Source: Streptomyces halobius (lineage in GTDB: Bacteria; Actinomycetota; Actinomycetes; Streptomycetales; Streptomycetaceae). From it: a DNA stretch of 64,000 nucleotides. Shown piece after piece: positions 8,320 through 18,117 of this stretch. A program made the position numbers and the translations under genes. Below the pieces are notes generated by a model, which was not told the DNA's origin, ran no database searches, and saw only the letters and a program-made list of their open reading frames with translations. Where the stretch lies: the NCBI RefSeq assembly GCF_023277745.1, contig NZ_CP086322.1, forward strand, positions 1,426,001 to 1,490,000. Direction: 5' to 3'. Positions within the stretch are counted from its first letter, which is position 1. Each line of letters starts with the position of its first letter.

Positions 8320-9471
8320 TCAGGTCTGCCTGTACGGCTGGGACAAGCCGCCCGCAGAGGCGCCCTGACGGCCGCGGAACAGGGCCCGCTCCTGCGAGGC
8401 GAGGCGCTTGCGCTTCTCGGTTACCGATTCCGCGGTGAACGGCGTACCGCCGGGCGCCAGGCCCGGCTCGAATACATCCCGCTCAGCCTCTTCCTGAGTC
8501 CAGGTCAGTCCGAAACGGCGGGCGATGGCCTGCATCGGCTGGAAGGTCTCGGCCAACTGCGCGTAGCCGGCCTGCGCCTGCTCGCGCGTGACGCCCTCGG
8601 TCGCGAACGCCTCGGCGTAAATCGAGGGGCGGAAGCCGCGCTGAATGGCCGCGGCACCGATCTCGGCGGCGGTGGCCTGCTTCTGAAGGATCGGCAGGGC
8701 TCTGTTGCGGTCCAGGAAGTAGGCCACGAGGTGGCTCTGGTCCACCCCGTACATCCGGCGAAGCGCGTCCTTGAAGGCCGGGTTGGCCTGGGTGGTGGCC
8801 GCCACGGCCAGGTCCACCCGGCCCTTGATCTCTGTCGGCGAGACGTCGCCGGCAATCCAGTTCGTGAAGTCGGCTGGGTTGTCGTAGAAGCCCTTGGGCA
8901 GCCCAGCGTTGCTCAGGATCTGCCGGTAAGCGGACTCCGTCGCCAGGTACTCCGCCGGGCTCAGGACGGCGACCCCCGCCTTACGGCGGGCCTCGTTGCC
9001 TGCGAAACGCTGCTTGTACTCCGGGGTGTCCTGAAGCAGCAGGGCGATCGTGTCGGCCCCGTACCCCTCCTCGATGTACTGGAAGATCTTGCCGGACAGG
9101 CTGCCCAGGCCCATCTGGGTGAACATGGCGTTCAGCGCGTGATAGGCGTTGCGGTGCTCGCCTTTGAGGAGCTTGTCCCACTGACCGGCGGTCTCGTACA
9201 CCCGCCTCTGGGCGAATGCCTGCCCCTCCTCTGCGGCATCCAGTGCCCTCCGGATGGCGCTGACCCGCCGGGCGTAGTAAGTCCTGGTCGACGCCTTGAG
9301 GCCCCTCTTCCTGAGGGCCTTCTGGTAGTCCGCGAGTGTCGCCTCGTACCTGTCGCTCAGCATCTTCCGTTTGGCCAGTTCGGCCCTGGACCTGGCGATG
9401 TCCTGGGAGCGGTCCGGCGGGTCCGGAGTGATGTCCTCCTGGAACTCCGGCGGGATGTACGGCGTTGTCAT
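8320..9471 (-). CDS. Internal virion / structural protein, 383 aa
   Basis: Mostly helical, Ala/Arg/Glu-rich protein with no membrane segment or catalytic motif. It follows two virion hydrolase proteins and precedes the scaffold-like gene. The long helical repeats (for example A-E-Y-L-A-T-E-S-A-Y-R-Q-I-L) and the block of large helical proteins here suggest a virion-interior or ejection protein. The role is inferred from context. Confidence 0.55.
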   Translation of the reverse strand: MTTPYIPPEFQEDITPDPPDRSQDIARSRAELAKRKMLSDRYEATLADYQKALRKRGLKASTRTYYARRVSAIRRALDAAEEGQAFAQRRVYETAGQWDKLLKGEHRNAYHALNAMFTQMGLGSLSGKIFQYIEEGYGADTIALLLQDTPEYKQRFAGNEARRKAGVAVLSPAEYLATESAYRQILSNAGLPKGFYDNPADFTNWIAGDVSPTEIKGRVDLAVAATTQANPAFKDALRRMYGVDQSHLVAYFLDRNRALPILQKQATAAEIGAAAIQRGFRPSIYAEAFATEGVTREQAQAGYAQLAETFQPMQAIARRFGLTWTQEEAERDVFEPGLAPGGTPFTAESVTEKRKRLASQERALFRGRQGASAGGLSQPYRQT

Positions 9472-9480
9472 CGGACCCTC

Positions 9481-10776
9481 CTAGTACGCCATTCCGAAAT
9501 CACGCAGCACCTGATGGGCTACGCCGAAGGCCGCCTCGCGGGCATTGTTGGTCTTCTTCCAGAGCGGGTCCTTGCGGACAATCCGCTCGAACTCCCACAA
9601 AGGGAAGTTGGCCCCGGCATGCCCGCCCGCCATGGCGTTGTAGACGAAGTTGTTGGACAGGTCGATGTCGGTCTCGGGGATCTCCAGGATCTCCGAGACG
9701 CTCTTGATGTACGGCGCGGCCAGGTCCAGCGCGTTCATGCCTGCCTTGATCTGCGCGGCGTACGCCTTGTAGGTGGCGGCGGCCTGCCGCCGGATCTTGT
9801 TCTCCTGGTTCTGGAGCGTGGAAGTGCCCTTCGCGATCTTCCGAGCCTGTGTCGCGTACCAGCTCGTGCTGTACTTCACGCCGTTGAGGTAGGCCAGTTC
9901 GTGCAGCGCGTCGAACGCCTCGCCGGCCTCGCCGAGCATCTTGCCGCCGTGGACCTTGACCTTCGAGCCCAGCCAGTCCTTGAGCCGGGCGTCGTTCCAG
10001 CCCAGCGCCAGGTCGTAGTAGACCGCATCCCGGTACAGCCAGCCCGGCATCTTGCCCACGTCGACGCCGACCTGGGCGGCCAGACGCCGGATCTTGGCGC
10101 GGGAGTTGGAGCGGTTCTGCTTCCAGGTGGCCGGGTCGGTCTGCTTGAGCGTGACGTACTTGCGCAGGGTGGAGGACTGCCGCCTCCACCACCTGGTGGT
10201 CTTCAGCGCGGCCGTGAAGCGGTTCGCGCTCCAGCTGCCCGCCACGGCCTTGCCGAACAGGCGCCGCAGCTCCTTGCTGGAGTTGATCAGTCGCATGGAC
10301 AGGCCGTACTGCTCTGCTCGCTCGCTCTTGGTCAATTTCGGCCTCGCTGCTGCTACCTGGTAGGTCGATCCGCGCCCGCTGTATGGAGTGGTGCTGCCCC
10401 CGGGGTAGCGGGAGGCGCGGTTGATCACCGAGTTGACGTACTGGTAGACGGGCGGATGGCCGTAGGTCTTGCGCCAGTTCGGCTGACCCGAGTACCACAT
10501 GGACGCCGCCCCGCGGGCGCCGTACCGGTCGTAGTAACCGCCCAGCACGCCCCGTACGACCGCGTCCTGGGCGGCTCGGTTGTTGAGGAACTGCTGCGGG
10601 GTGAGGCGTCGGCCGTAGTGCTTTACCGTCCACGGGCCCACGTTGGGCGCCAGCACCTGGTAGCGGCCGTAGGCGCGTCCGTAGGGTGTGGGCGGACCGA
10701 CAGCCCGGTAGTTGCCGCCCGACTCCTGCTGCGTGAGGCTCCACAGGAACGCCTCGAAGGCCGGCCCACTAGCCAC
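9481..10776 (-). CDS. Virion protein with N-terminal lysozyme-like transglycosylase domain, 431 aa
   Basis: Residues 1-120 match a lytic transglycosylase / goose-lysozyme-like domain: W-S-L-T-Q-Q-E-S-G-G-N-Y with likely catalytic Glu18, followed by G-R-Y-Q-V-L. The remaining ~280 residues are helical and related to the C-terminus of the next upstream gene (shared I-P-x-T-D-I-D-L and V-R-K-D-P-x-W-K motifs). There is no signal peptide. It probably opens the cell wall during DNA entry as a virion component rather than acting in lysis. Its ATG overlaps the previous stop by 8 nt. Confidence 0.7.
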   Translation of the reverse strand: MASGPAFEAFLWSLTQQESGGNYRAVGPPTPYGRAYGRYQVLAPNVGPWTVKHYGRRLTPQQFLNNRAAQDAVVRGVLGGYYDRYGARGAASMWYSGQPNWRKTYGHPPVYQYVNSVINRASRYPGGSTTPYSGRGSTYQVAAARPKLTKSERAEQYGLSMRLINSSKELRRLFGKAVAGSWSANRFTAALKTTRWWRRQSSTLRKYVTLKQTDPATWKQNRSNSRAKIRRLAAQVGVDVGKMPGWLYRDAVYYDLALGWNDARLKDWLGSKVKVHGGKMLGEAGEAFDALHELAYLNGVKYSTSWYATQARKIAKGTSTLQNQENKIRRQAAATYKAYAAQIKAGMNALDLAAPYIKSVSEILEIPETDIDLSNNFVYNAMAGGHAGANFPLWEFERIVRKDPLWKKTNNAREAAFGVAHQVLRDFGMAY

Positions 10777-12076
10777 GACTCACCTCCGGGGCGAGCCCCA
10801 TGTCCGCGAGCACTTGACGGCCGACCTGCATGGCCTGGTTGATGGCCGTCGGAGCCTGCTTCCAGCGGGGGTCCTTACGGACCAGGACCCGGAAGTCGGT
10901 GAGGTTCATCGGCGACGGATTGCCCTTGTCGTCCCGCCGACCCATCGCGTCCTTCACCTGCGGGGTGAACAGGTCGATGTCGGTATCCGGGATGCCCAGC
11001 TCCTCGGACATCATCTGGATGTAGGGCTGCGCGATGTCGCGCACCGAGGCACCGGCCTCGATCTGCTCCACGAAGGCCGGGTAGGCCCCAGCCGCCTGCT
11101 GGCGGATCTCGGTCTGCACGTCCTCCATCGAGCTGACGCCCTTGACGACGTACTGGGCATAGTTCTTGACCGCCTGCTCCGAGACACGCACGCCCGCGTC
11201 GTAGGCCATCCCGGCGATCTGCTTGGCCGCGGTGCCCGCCATGCCCAGCAGCGAATGATTTTCGGTGAATTTGATGTATCCACCAAGGAAGCTCTGGAGC
11301 TTCTCCTCGTTCCAGGCGTAGGCCAGGCTGTCGCGAGCGGCCTTGTCCAGCTGCCTGTTCGTCAGGATCGCGCCCAGCTTGACCGCAGCCTGCTGGATCA
11401 TCACCCGCTGAGCCGAGAGCTGCGCCTTGAAGGTAGCCGGGTCAGTCTTGGCCAGAACCTGCGCCTCACGGGCGCTCTTACTGCTCTCGCGCCACCACTT
11501 CGTGCTCTTCAGGGACCCAGTGAACCGGTCGGCGGTCCACTGCTCCCTGGTCGCCTCCTTGAGCAGCTTCATCAACTCCGGCTCGCTCTTGAAGAAGGCG
11601 TAGCTCATGCCGTAGCGCTCGGCCAGCTCAGTGGACTCCAACTTGGGCTGGGCAACATCCAGGCCGTCCATGGAGACGGCGCCACCGCCGGTAACGCCCT
11701 GGACGCGCCGCCCGCCCATCCAGCGGTCCTGGTAGTAGGAGTCGGCCAGCGAGGAGATCTTGACCGACTGGCCCGGCCGTGGGGCGTGGATGAACTTCCC
11801 GCTCCCCAGGTAGATGCCGACGTGATCGGGGCCCTGGCGCTTGCGGTCGGTGTCGAAGAAGACCAGGTCACCGGCGTACAGCTTGTCTATGGGCACGCTG
11901 TGTCCCGTGTTGATCTGGTCGTACGTCACGCGTGGCAGCGCGATGCCGTGCTGGAGGAAGACCTGTTGCACCAGGCCGGAGCAGTCCACGCCCCTGGTCA
12001 GGCTATTTCCGCCCCAGACGTACTTTGTGCCCAGCGCCTGGCGGGCGCTGTTGACAATCTCGGCTGCCGTGGGCAT
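10769..12076 (-). CDS. Virion protein with N-terminal NlpC/P60 domain, 435 aa
   Basis: Residues 1-125 form an NlpC/P60 cysteine peptidase domain: Y-V-W-G-G, V-D-C-S-G-L with catalytic Cys32, D-H-V-G-I-Y-L with His85, and F-I-H-A-P with His97. This family cleaves peptide stems of peptidoglycan. The C-terminal ~290 residues are homologous to the downstream transglycosylase protein. The pair looks like a duplication of a virion scaffold domain with different wall-cutting heads. Likely role: local wall digestion during infection. Confidence 0.8.
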   Translation of the reverse strand: MPTAAEIVNSARQALGTKYVWGGNSLTRGVDCSGLVQQVFLQHGIALPRVTYDQINTGHSVPIDKLYAGDLVFFDTDRKRQGPDHVGIYLGSGKFIHAPRPGQSVKISSLADSYYQDRWMGGRRVQGVTGGGAVSMDGLDVAQPKLESTELAERYGMSYAFFKSEPELMKLLKEATREQWTADRFTGSLKSTKWWRESSKSAREAQVLAKTDPATFKAQLSAQRVMIQQAAVKLGAILTNRQLDKAARDSLAYAWNEEKLQSFLGGYIKFTENHSLLGMAGTAAKQIAGMAYDAGVRVSEQAVKNYAQYVVKGVSSMEDVQTEIRQQAAGAYPAFVEQIEAGASVRDIAQPYIQMMSEELGIPDTDIDLFTPQVKDAMGRRDDKGNPSPMNLTDFRVLVRKDPRWKQAPTAINQAMQVGRQVLADMGLAPEVSRG

Positions 12077-12079
12077 GGC

Positions 12080-12970
12080 CTACTCCCCCAGCTCCGGAGC
12101 GCCCCAGATCGCGTTCTCCAGGGCGTTCTGGTAGGTCGTCGCGGCCTGCACCACGCCGTACTCCTCAGTGCCCTTCACGCGCTGCTCAGCCAGGAAACCC
12201 TTGGCCGCAGCGTCGAAGCCGCCCTCGCTCGTGGAGGTCTGCCCGAGCGCCTCACCGGTGGTCGGGTCGTATTCGGTCGTCGTGGTGGTCATGATCGGCG
12301 ACTTCGCCTCGGCGGCATGCAGGGCGTCGGCGAAGCGCGCCAGCTCGCCCTTGCCGGGGTCCCGGCCCATCAAGTCCTGAAAGGCGCGCGTAGCGACGGC
12401 TGCGGCCGTGGCCGGGTCGGAGAAGTCGACGGTCTTCTGGGTCGTGGTCTTAAACCGTGGACCGATATAGCGGCGCTCGCCGGTCAGGGCGTTGACTTCG
12501 AAGTCCGGGTTGGACGGGTCGGGCTGCCAGGCAGCCCCTGGCCCGCCCTTGGACTTCACGTAGCCGGAGAGGATGTCCCAGGGCGAGACCTTGTTCTTCT
12601 TGTTCTTGCCGAAGTAGCTGGCTTCTTTCACCAGCTCGCGCCAGATCCGGCCGCCCTCCACCTCCCCGCCGTCAGCGGGGATCAGTCCGGCGATCTTGGC
12701 CTGCGCGATGAAGTCCTTGCGCTTCTTCTCGTTCCAGTTGTTGTACTCGACCTCGGCGTCCTCGCCGTCGACCCACCGGTTTCCCGAGCGCAGGGGCGCC
12801 ACCTGACCAGAGCCAAGGTGGGGGGCGCTGGGCTGCTTGATCCGGCCCATGTAGACCGGGCCGGCGTAACGGGACCTCGCCCCGCCACCGCCACCACCCT
12901 CGCCCTGAATGGCCTCGATGTAGGGCTTGAGCCAGTCCGGGGGCTCCTCGCTCTTCTTTGCCAGCGCCAT
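12080..12970 (-). CDS. Virion structural protein, 296 aa
   Basis: A Gly-rich linker follows an N-terminal helix (residues 1-20). A mixed charged body includes D-P-A-T-A-A-A-V-A-T-R-A-F-Q-D-L-M-G-R-D-P, an EF-hand-free helical segment. The ATG overlaps the stop of the 1647-aa gene by 1 nt. Position between the giant virion protein and the virion hydrolases suggests a structural or internal protein. No enzyme motif. Confidence 0.55.
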   Translation of the reverse strand: MALAKKSEEPPDWLKPYIEAIQGEGGGGGGARSRYAGPVYMGRIKQPSAPHLGSGQVAPLRSGNRWVDGEDAEVEYNNWNEKKRKDFIAQAKIAGLIPADGGEVEGGRIWRELVKEASYFGKNKKNKVSPWDILSGYVKSKGGPGAAWQPDPSNPDFEVNALTGERRYIGPRFKTTTQKTVDFSDPATAAAVATRAFQDLMGRDPGKGELARFADALHAAEAKSPIMTTTTTEYDPTTGEALGQTSTSEGGFDAAAKGFLAEQRVKGTEEYGVVQAATTYQNALENAIWGAPELGE

Positions 12971-15900
12971 CAGACCGCAGCCTCCTCTTCCTCTGCCAGC
13001 GTCATCAGCTCGACCTCTTCGTCTATATCGACCCCGAGGTCCCGCGAGAGATAGCGGCTGTGCAGGTCCCCGAAGTCAGTGTTCTTCTCCGTGAGGCTGC
13101 CGACAAAGCCGGTCCATGCCCGGCGCAGGTCGGTGTTCGCCCTGGCTCCGAGCGTCTTGAAGGGGCGCTGCTTCAGCGTCTCGACGAAGTACTTCCGACC
13201 CTCCAGGTACATGAGGAGGTGGCGCATGTCGCCGCGCTCGGGATCCTTCTTCAAGACGCCCGCCGCGACCTTCCCTAGCCTGGGGATCATGCGGTCGTAC
13301 TTCTTCGCATCGAGGCTGTAGTAGTCCTCGCTCCACTGCTCGTTGTAGTTCGGGTTCTCCTCGCCCTTCGGCATGGTGGGGTCGCCTAGCGCCATGACGA
13401 GCGCCTTCTTCACTAGCGCCAGCCTCTCGGCCCCCTCAGCCTCCAAGCTGGGCAGGTTTTGCTTCACCAGCTCGTGATTGATCCAGTTCATCACCTGGCT
13501 GAACTTCGCCCAGCCCTTACGTCGCTCGTTCTCCTCGATCGCCTCCTCCGCCGACAAGCGTCGCCGCTGGCTCTCGGCGTCGCCCGGCACGAGCGGAGTG
13601 TTGAGCTGGTAGGCGTACGCCTCCGGCGAGAACGGCCCGTTGCCCTCGGGGCCGATGATGAGCGGCCCCAGCTCTGGGAACTCCGCCAGGACGTCGGCGT
13701 ACTCCTTGGACAGCTCCACGGCCTTCCTGGTGGCCTGGATGCCTGCCACGTTCTTGGACATGGACTGGGCGAAGAGGAAGTACTCCTCGCCGAACCGGTT
13801 CAAGAACTCCTGGTCGGCGGTCTTGGGGTTCGCCCGCTGAAGGTTCCGATACTGGTCCCGCCAGAACTGATAGGCGTCCCGTTTCTTGGTCGCCATCGGC
13901 TGAAGGAAGGCTGAGCCGGCCGAGAAGAACCAGTAGTTCCGAGTCCGATCGGCGATCTCCTGCGGGGTGAGCATCGGCTTGCCATGCTCTTCGTGCTCGA
14001 AGATGGCTCGTTGCAGGATCTGCATCTTGACCTGCTGGTACCGGTGATCCGAGGTGTCGAAGGCCGTCAGGAAGTTCCGCACCGTCGCCGGTGCCACAGC
14101 GCGCAGCGCCCGGCCCGGCAGAGTCCCGTCGGTGGCCGGACCGAACGGCAGGACGCCCAGATGCCTCGCCACCTCGGCCTGCTCGGGCATGTCCTTCACG
14201 AACTCGTTGACCGGGATCTGCACGATCGGGCCGAAGCCGGGCGAGTACCACGGGTCTCCCTGCGTGACGACGTTCATCGAGTTCTGCGAGAGTGTGAAGT
14301 TGCCGCTGGAGCGCTCCACGCCGAACATGACGCCGATCGGCGAGTCGATCAGCCAGTCCGGCATGCGGCCGACGATCCAGCGGTCCGCCTTCGGTGCGAG
14401 CTTCTTCACCGCCTTGCCGGTCTTGGGATCGATCGTGACGACCGTCCCGTCCGGGAAGATCCGGTTGCCCTCCTGATCCTGAAGGTGTCCCATGTAAGCA
14501 GGGGCGTTGTAGAAGTTGGCCGCGTAACCGACGGTCTCCGGCTTGTCCGCAATCACCCGACCCCAACGCTGGAAAGACTCGGCAGTCGCAGAGAAGAACG
14601 GCATGGCGAACCGCAGGGCGGCAGCCGCATCGCTGCGGTGCGCGATGTCGAAGACCAGGCGCTTCATGTCACGCTCGGCCAGCCGACGGGACGCCTCGGT
14701 GATCTGGTCGACGTCTTTAACCGTGACCTTCGCGCCCTGAAGCTCGCGCTGAGCCGTGATCGTCTTCAGGTGGCCCTCGTAGAGCTGATTGAACAGCGGG
14801 TGCCGGGAGAAGGTTTTCGAGGGCTGCGTGACGAACCACTTGTACCAAAACTGCATGATCCGGTCCACGGTTTGCAGCTGCACCAGCGGCACATTGCCCA
14901 CATTGGCCATGTGGACCACCGGGCGGTGCGTGACCTTCGGGATCGCCTTCGTCAGGGACTCCGGGGATACCCCCTCAGGAGTGAGCGCCTGGGCGCGGAT
15001 CTCCGGCAGCGGCAGGTACTCGTCCACCTCGAAGCGCCCCTTGGCCACAACCTCCTCAGGGGTGCTGCTGTTCTCCCGACCGAGCCGCTTCCAGTACGCC
15101 TTGCCCTCAGGGGTGGCCTTCAGCCACTGCACGACCTCCTCCTCAGGGCGGCCAGCCACGAGCATGCGCTGCATCTTGTCCTGGGCGATCTGCGCGTTGA
15201 TCGCGTGCGTCCACGCATCCGCATGCTTGACCGGATCATCGACCGCCGAGATCGGACGGGCGCCGTGGTCGAAGCTGCGCATCAAGTTGGCATGCATCAG
15301 GTCCTTCGGCGTACGGAAGAGCTGGTCGTACGCCGTGTCCGGGCTGATGCGCTTCATGAAGTAGTCACCGCGCTGACCGCCGAAGGCGGCCGGGAAGACC
15401 ACATCCCCGACCTTGACGGCATTGGCGCCCTGAAAGACTTTCTGCTGCTTCTGGAGTGCCTCGTCCGCAGCCCTGGCCGAGAGGTTATGGAAGTGCTCCA
15501 GCGTGGCGGCCCTCAGTTCCAGATCGCGCAAGCGGATGTTCTTGTCCGGCCAGACCGTCTTCTCCGCGCGAGCGCGGGCGCGGGCCAGCTCGTTCCGCTT
15601 GGACTGTACGAACCGCTCCACCGCCCGCCGCTGAGCGGGCGTGGCGTCGGCCGGGAGGTTCTCCAGCCGCACCTCCGCCTTACCCAGGCGGTTCTCCGCC
15701 TGAAGAAGGTCACGCCGCCGCATGGCCCTCTCGGCCGCCATCCGGCCGCCGAGCTTGCGCATCTCTGGCTCAATCAGTTTCAACTCGCCCTTGGCGTACT
15801 CCATCTCCTGGACATGCATCTTCTCCTTCAGCTGGTTGAAGGTGCGCTGCTCGCGGTGCGCGAGATTGGTCACCGCGTTCTTTACGCCATACCCAGCGCG

Positions 15901-17913
15901 CAGCGCCATGGCGGCCGTGCCCAGACGCGCCCACTGGCTCGCGAGATCGTCGCCGACGGTCCGCGGGATGTAGCCCACCCGGAAGAGAGTGGCCCACTTC
16001 CACAGGTGATTCAGGTAGTCGCCGGCCGAGAGGATCCAGTCCGGGTTGCCGGCGTGGGACGCCCGGATGGCCTTCAGTGCGCTGGCATGCCGCGACAGGA
16101 CCCGGTTGAACTGCTCCAGGTCCGGCAGGACATGACTCTGCATGATCCGGGTGACCGTGTGCGGGGCGACCTTGACACCGCCCTCCGCATCGAAGACGTC
16201 CACCCGTAGTGGCGGAGCGCCTTCACGCGGCATCGCCGCAGCGCTGAACTGCTGCATGCGGTCGACCTCGCCGAGGAGCTTCTGCCGCTGCGCCTCGTAA
16301 ATCTCCAGCCCGATCTTGGCTGTGAGCCCATGCTTGGCCGCGATGGCGCCGGTCGCCATGCGGTTCATGTGCTCCAGGAAGTCCTTGCGCTCGGCTTCGG
16401 AGGTCGTCTTCAGGTACTGGTTGAGCATGTCGCCGCGCTGCTTGGCCTTCAGGCCGGGGATGCGGGCCAGCTGCGCGCGCAGCTCCGTGATATTCGCGGC
16501 GTCGGCGAATGCGCCCTGATCCAGGGCCATGTAGCCGCTGGGGTGGGCGTTCTTCATCATCCGCACCACCGTCACGGGCGTGCTGAAGAAGTCGCTCACG
16601 CCCCACAGGCGTGTCTTGACGAAGCCCGACTCGACTTCGCGTGTCGCCGGTCGACCCGTTGCCGGGTCTATCCGGCCGATCATCGGTGTGGTGGTGGCCT
16701 TGAACTGCCGACGCACCTTGCCGCCGCGGGCAGGTCGGGCCAGGTACTGGAGTTGTGCCTCGGTGCGCTGCTCCGCGCGCGCGAAAGACCAGCGCGAGAG
16801 GCGGATCTCGTCGATCTCGTCCGCGTGCTGAAGGATCTGCTCGTAGCGTTGCACCATCGCCGTGTCCGCGGCGATGGCCTCGTTCAGCCGATCGATCTCT
16901 TTCTCTGCCAGCGCTGCCATGCGCGGATCGCGAGCGCCCGCATAGCGGGCGTGCATGACGTCGATGGCCGCCAGACGCGAGGTATCGGACTCCATGCGGG
17001 CACGCGCGAGAGCATTGGAGTTCTTCAGCTGCCGCATGGCGCGCACGTCGCCCATGCCGGTCCGGGCGAAGAGGAACCGCTCCTCCCGACCCCTGAGGAC
17101 GGAGTTGATCGCCCCCATGCGCGGGCCAATCGTCTTCATCGCGAAGTCCGTGTTGTTGACCAACGTCCCGTTGTCGGCGTTCTTCTGAAGGAAGTCGATC
17201 AGCTGCCCGAAGCGCGAGCTGTTGACGATCTTGTCGATCTCCTCCGGCGACCAGCCGCCCGCAGGGCGGCGCTTGACCGTTTTGGCCGCACGTACGCCAC
17301 CAGCGACCTTGCCGCCGACGATCAGCGGGTCGGCGAACCATGCCAGCGCGAAGTCGCCGACACCCGTGCCGTACTTGTAGAGCCACGAGTCTTCGCGCAT
17401 CTGCTCCACGAACTCGCTGCCTATTGCGGGCATGCCCGCTTCCTTGAGGAACCGCTGCTGCTCGTCTTCGGGCAGGTCCTCGAAGCCGGCCGGTAGTTGC
17501 CCGGCCGGGGGCTTGTAGTAGACCGGCGGCGACTCGATCGCCTTGATGCGTTCCTCGTCGCTGAGGCCGAACGCCTGGGTCGGCGAAATGTGCTCAGCTG
17601 CGCGCCAGGCTCGGGACCACTGTGCGGCCGAGAGAGGATTCCACTCTTCCTCGCGCATAATCGCGCCATGCAGGATCGTCGTGGACAGCGGCTGGCTGAT
17701 GTAGTTGTCCCGGACGTACTTCCACCCCTGGAAGAACGACTCCATGGAGTGGGTGAGAGCCAGACCCCCGGGGGTACTCTCCTCTTCCTGAAGGACCGCT
17801 TGGCTGTCCTTCCACTCCACCTCGGTGTGGAGAGGGTTGAGCCCTCCAAGCCGGTCGAGGTCGTTGAAGAAGTTGGAGACGTCGTCCAGGAGGCCGGTGA
17901 ACCAGTTACCCAT
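12970..17913 (-). CDS. Giant virion protein (internal/ejection protein), 1647 aa
   Basis: The largest gene of the prophage. The N-terminus (M-G-N-W-F-T-G-L-L-D-D-V) is amphipathic. A long Arg/Glu/Ala coiled-coil-like segment lies at about residues 690-830, and the C-terminal third is helical and charged with a run of Glu near the end. It lacks the transmembrane-repeat pattern of a tape measure and no tail-assembly chaperone pair precedes it. Neighbouring virion hydrolases and the absence of tail-tube genes make a podovirus-type internal core protein the best guess; a tape-measure analogue is the alternative. Confidence 0.6.
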   Translation of the reverse strand: MGNWFTGLLDDVSNFFNDLDRLGGLNPLHTEVEWKDSQAVLQEEESTPGGLALTHSMESFFQGWKYVRDNYISQPLSTTILHGAIMREEEWNPLSAAQWSRAWRAAEHISPTQAFGLSDEERIKAIESPPVYYKPPAGQLPAGFEDLPEDEQQRFLKEAGMPAIGSEFVEQMREDSWLYKYGTGVGDFALAWFADPLIVGGKVAGGVRAAKTVKRRPAGGWSPEEIDKIVNSSRFGQLIDFLQKNADNGTLVNNTDFAMKTIGPRMGAINSVLRGREERFLFARTGMGDVRAMRQLKNSNALARARMESDTSRLAAIDVMHARYAGARDPRMAALAEKEIDRLNEAIAADTAMVQRYEQILQHADEIDEIRLSRWSFARAEQRTEAQLQYLARPARGGKVRRQFKATTTPMIGRIDPATGRPATREVESGFVKTRLWGVSDFFSTPVTVVRMMKNAHPSGYMALDQGAFADAANITELRAQLARIPGLKAKQRGDMLNQYLKTTSEAERKDFLEHMNRMATGAIAAKHGLTAKIGLEIYEAQRQKLLGEVDRMQQFSAAAMPREGAPPLRVDVFDAEGGVKVAPHTVTRIMQSHVLPDLEQFNRVLSRHASALKAIRASHAGNPDWILSAGDYLNHLWKWATLFRVGYIPRTVGDDLASQWARLGTAAMALRAGYGVKNAVTNLAHREQRTFNQLKEKMHVQEMEYAKGELKLIEPEMRKLGGRMAAERAMRRRDLLQAENRLGKAEVRLENLPADATPAQRRAVERFVQSKRNELARARARAEKTVWPDKNIRLRDLELRAATLEHFHNLSARAADEALQKQQKVFQGANAVKVGDVVFPAAFGGQRGDYFMKRISPDTAYDQLFRTPKDLMHANLMRSFDHGARPISAVDDPVKHADAWTHAINAQIAQDKMQRMLVAGRPEEEVVQWLKATPEGKAYWKRLGRENSSTPEEVVAKGRFEVDEYLPLPEIRAQALTPEGVSPESLTKAIPKVTHRPVVHMANVGNVPLVQLQTVDRIMQFWYKWFVTQPSKTFSRHPLFNQLYEGHLKTITAQRELQGAKVTVKDVDQITEASRRLAERDMKRLVFDIAHRSDAAAALRFAMPFFSATAESFQRWGRVIADKPETVGYAANFYNAPAYMGHLQDQEGNRIFPDGTVVTIDPKTGKAVKKLAPKADRWIVGRMPDWLIDSPIGVMFGVERSSGNFTLSQNSMNVVTQGDPWYSPGFGPIVQIPVNEFVKDMPEQAEVARHLGVLPFGPATDGTLPGRALRAVAPATVRNFLTAFDTSDHRYQQVKMQILQRAIFEHEEHGKPMLTPQEIADRTRNYWFFSAGSAFLQPMATKKRDAYQFWRDQYRNLQRANPKTADQEFLNRFGEEYFLFAQSMSKNVAGIQATRKAVELSKEYADVLAEFPELGPLIIGPEGNGPFSPEAYAYQLNTPLVPGDAESQRRRLSAEEAIEENERRKGWAKFSQVMNWINHELVKQNLPSLEAEGAERLALVKKALVMALGDPTMPKGEENPNYNEQWSEDYYSLDAKKYDRMIPRLGKVAAGVLKKDPERGDMRHLLMYLEGRKYFVETLKQRPFKTLGARANTDLRRAWTGFVGSLTEKNTDFGDLHSRYLSRDLGVDIDEEVELMTLAEEEEAAV

Positions 17914-17916
17914 GGC

Positions 17917-18117
17917 TCACCCCAGTCCTTCGAAGGAAGGCTCCTCCGGCGGGTACAGCTCGATCTCGGCCTCAGTACCGATCATGGAGGCCGCCAGGCC
18001 ATACCCGGCGTACCCGGCCTGGGTGGGCAGCCCGTTCAGGGCCATATCGACCGCGAGGGCCGGGGCGCCGGGGAAGGCCATGTAGTAATTGCCCATGGCC
18101 TCGAACCACTCCTCCAT
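17917..18117 (-). CDS. Small late-operon protein, 66 aa
   Basis: Begins M-E-E-W-F-E-A-M-G-N-Y-Y and contains a mildly hydrophobic Ala/Gly-rich middle, ending in an acidic tail. ATG overlaps the stop of the HTH gene (TGATG); the gene ends 3 nt before the 1647-aa gene. Function unknown. Confidence 0.6.
   Translation of the reverse strand: MEEWFEAMGNYYMAFPGAPALAVDMALNGLPTQAGYAGYGLAASMIGTEAEIELYPPEEPSFEGLG

Noticed and set aside
8287..10842. An 851-codon open frame on the plus strand
   Set aside because: Shadow of the virion genes on the other strand; the minus-strand frames have recognisable catalytic motifs.
13984..16209. Long plus-strand frame inside the giant virion gene
   Set aside because: Antisense of the 1647-aa gene; no start signal or motif.
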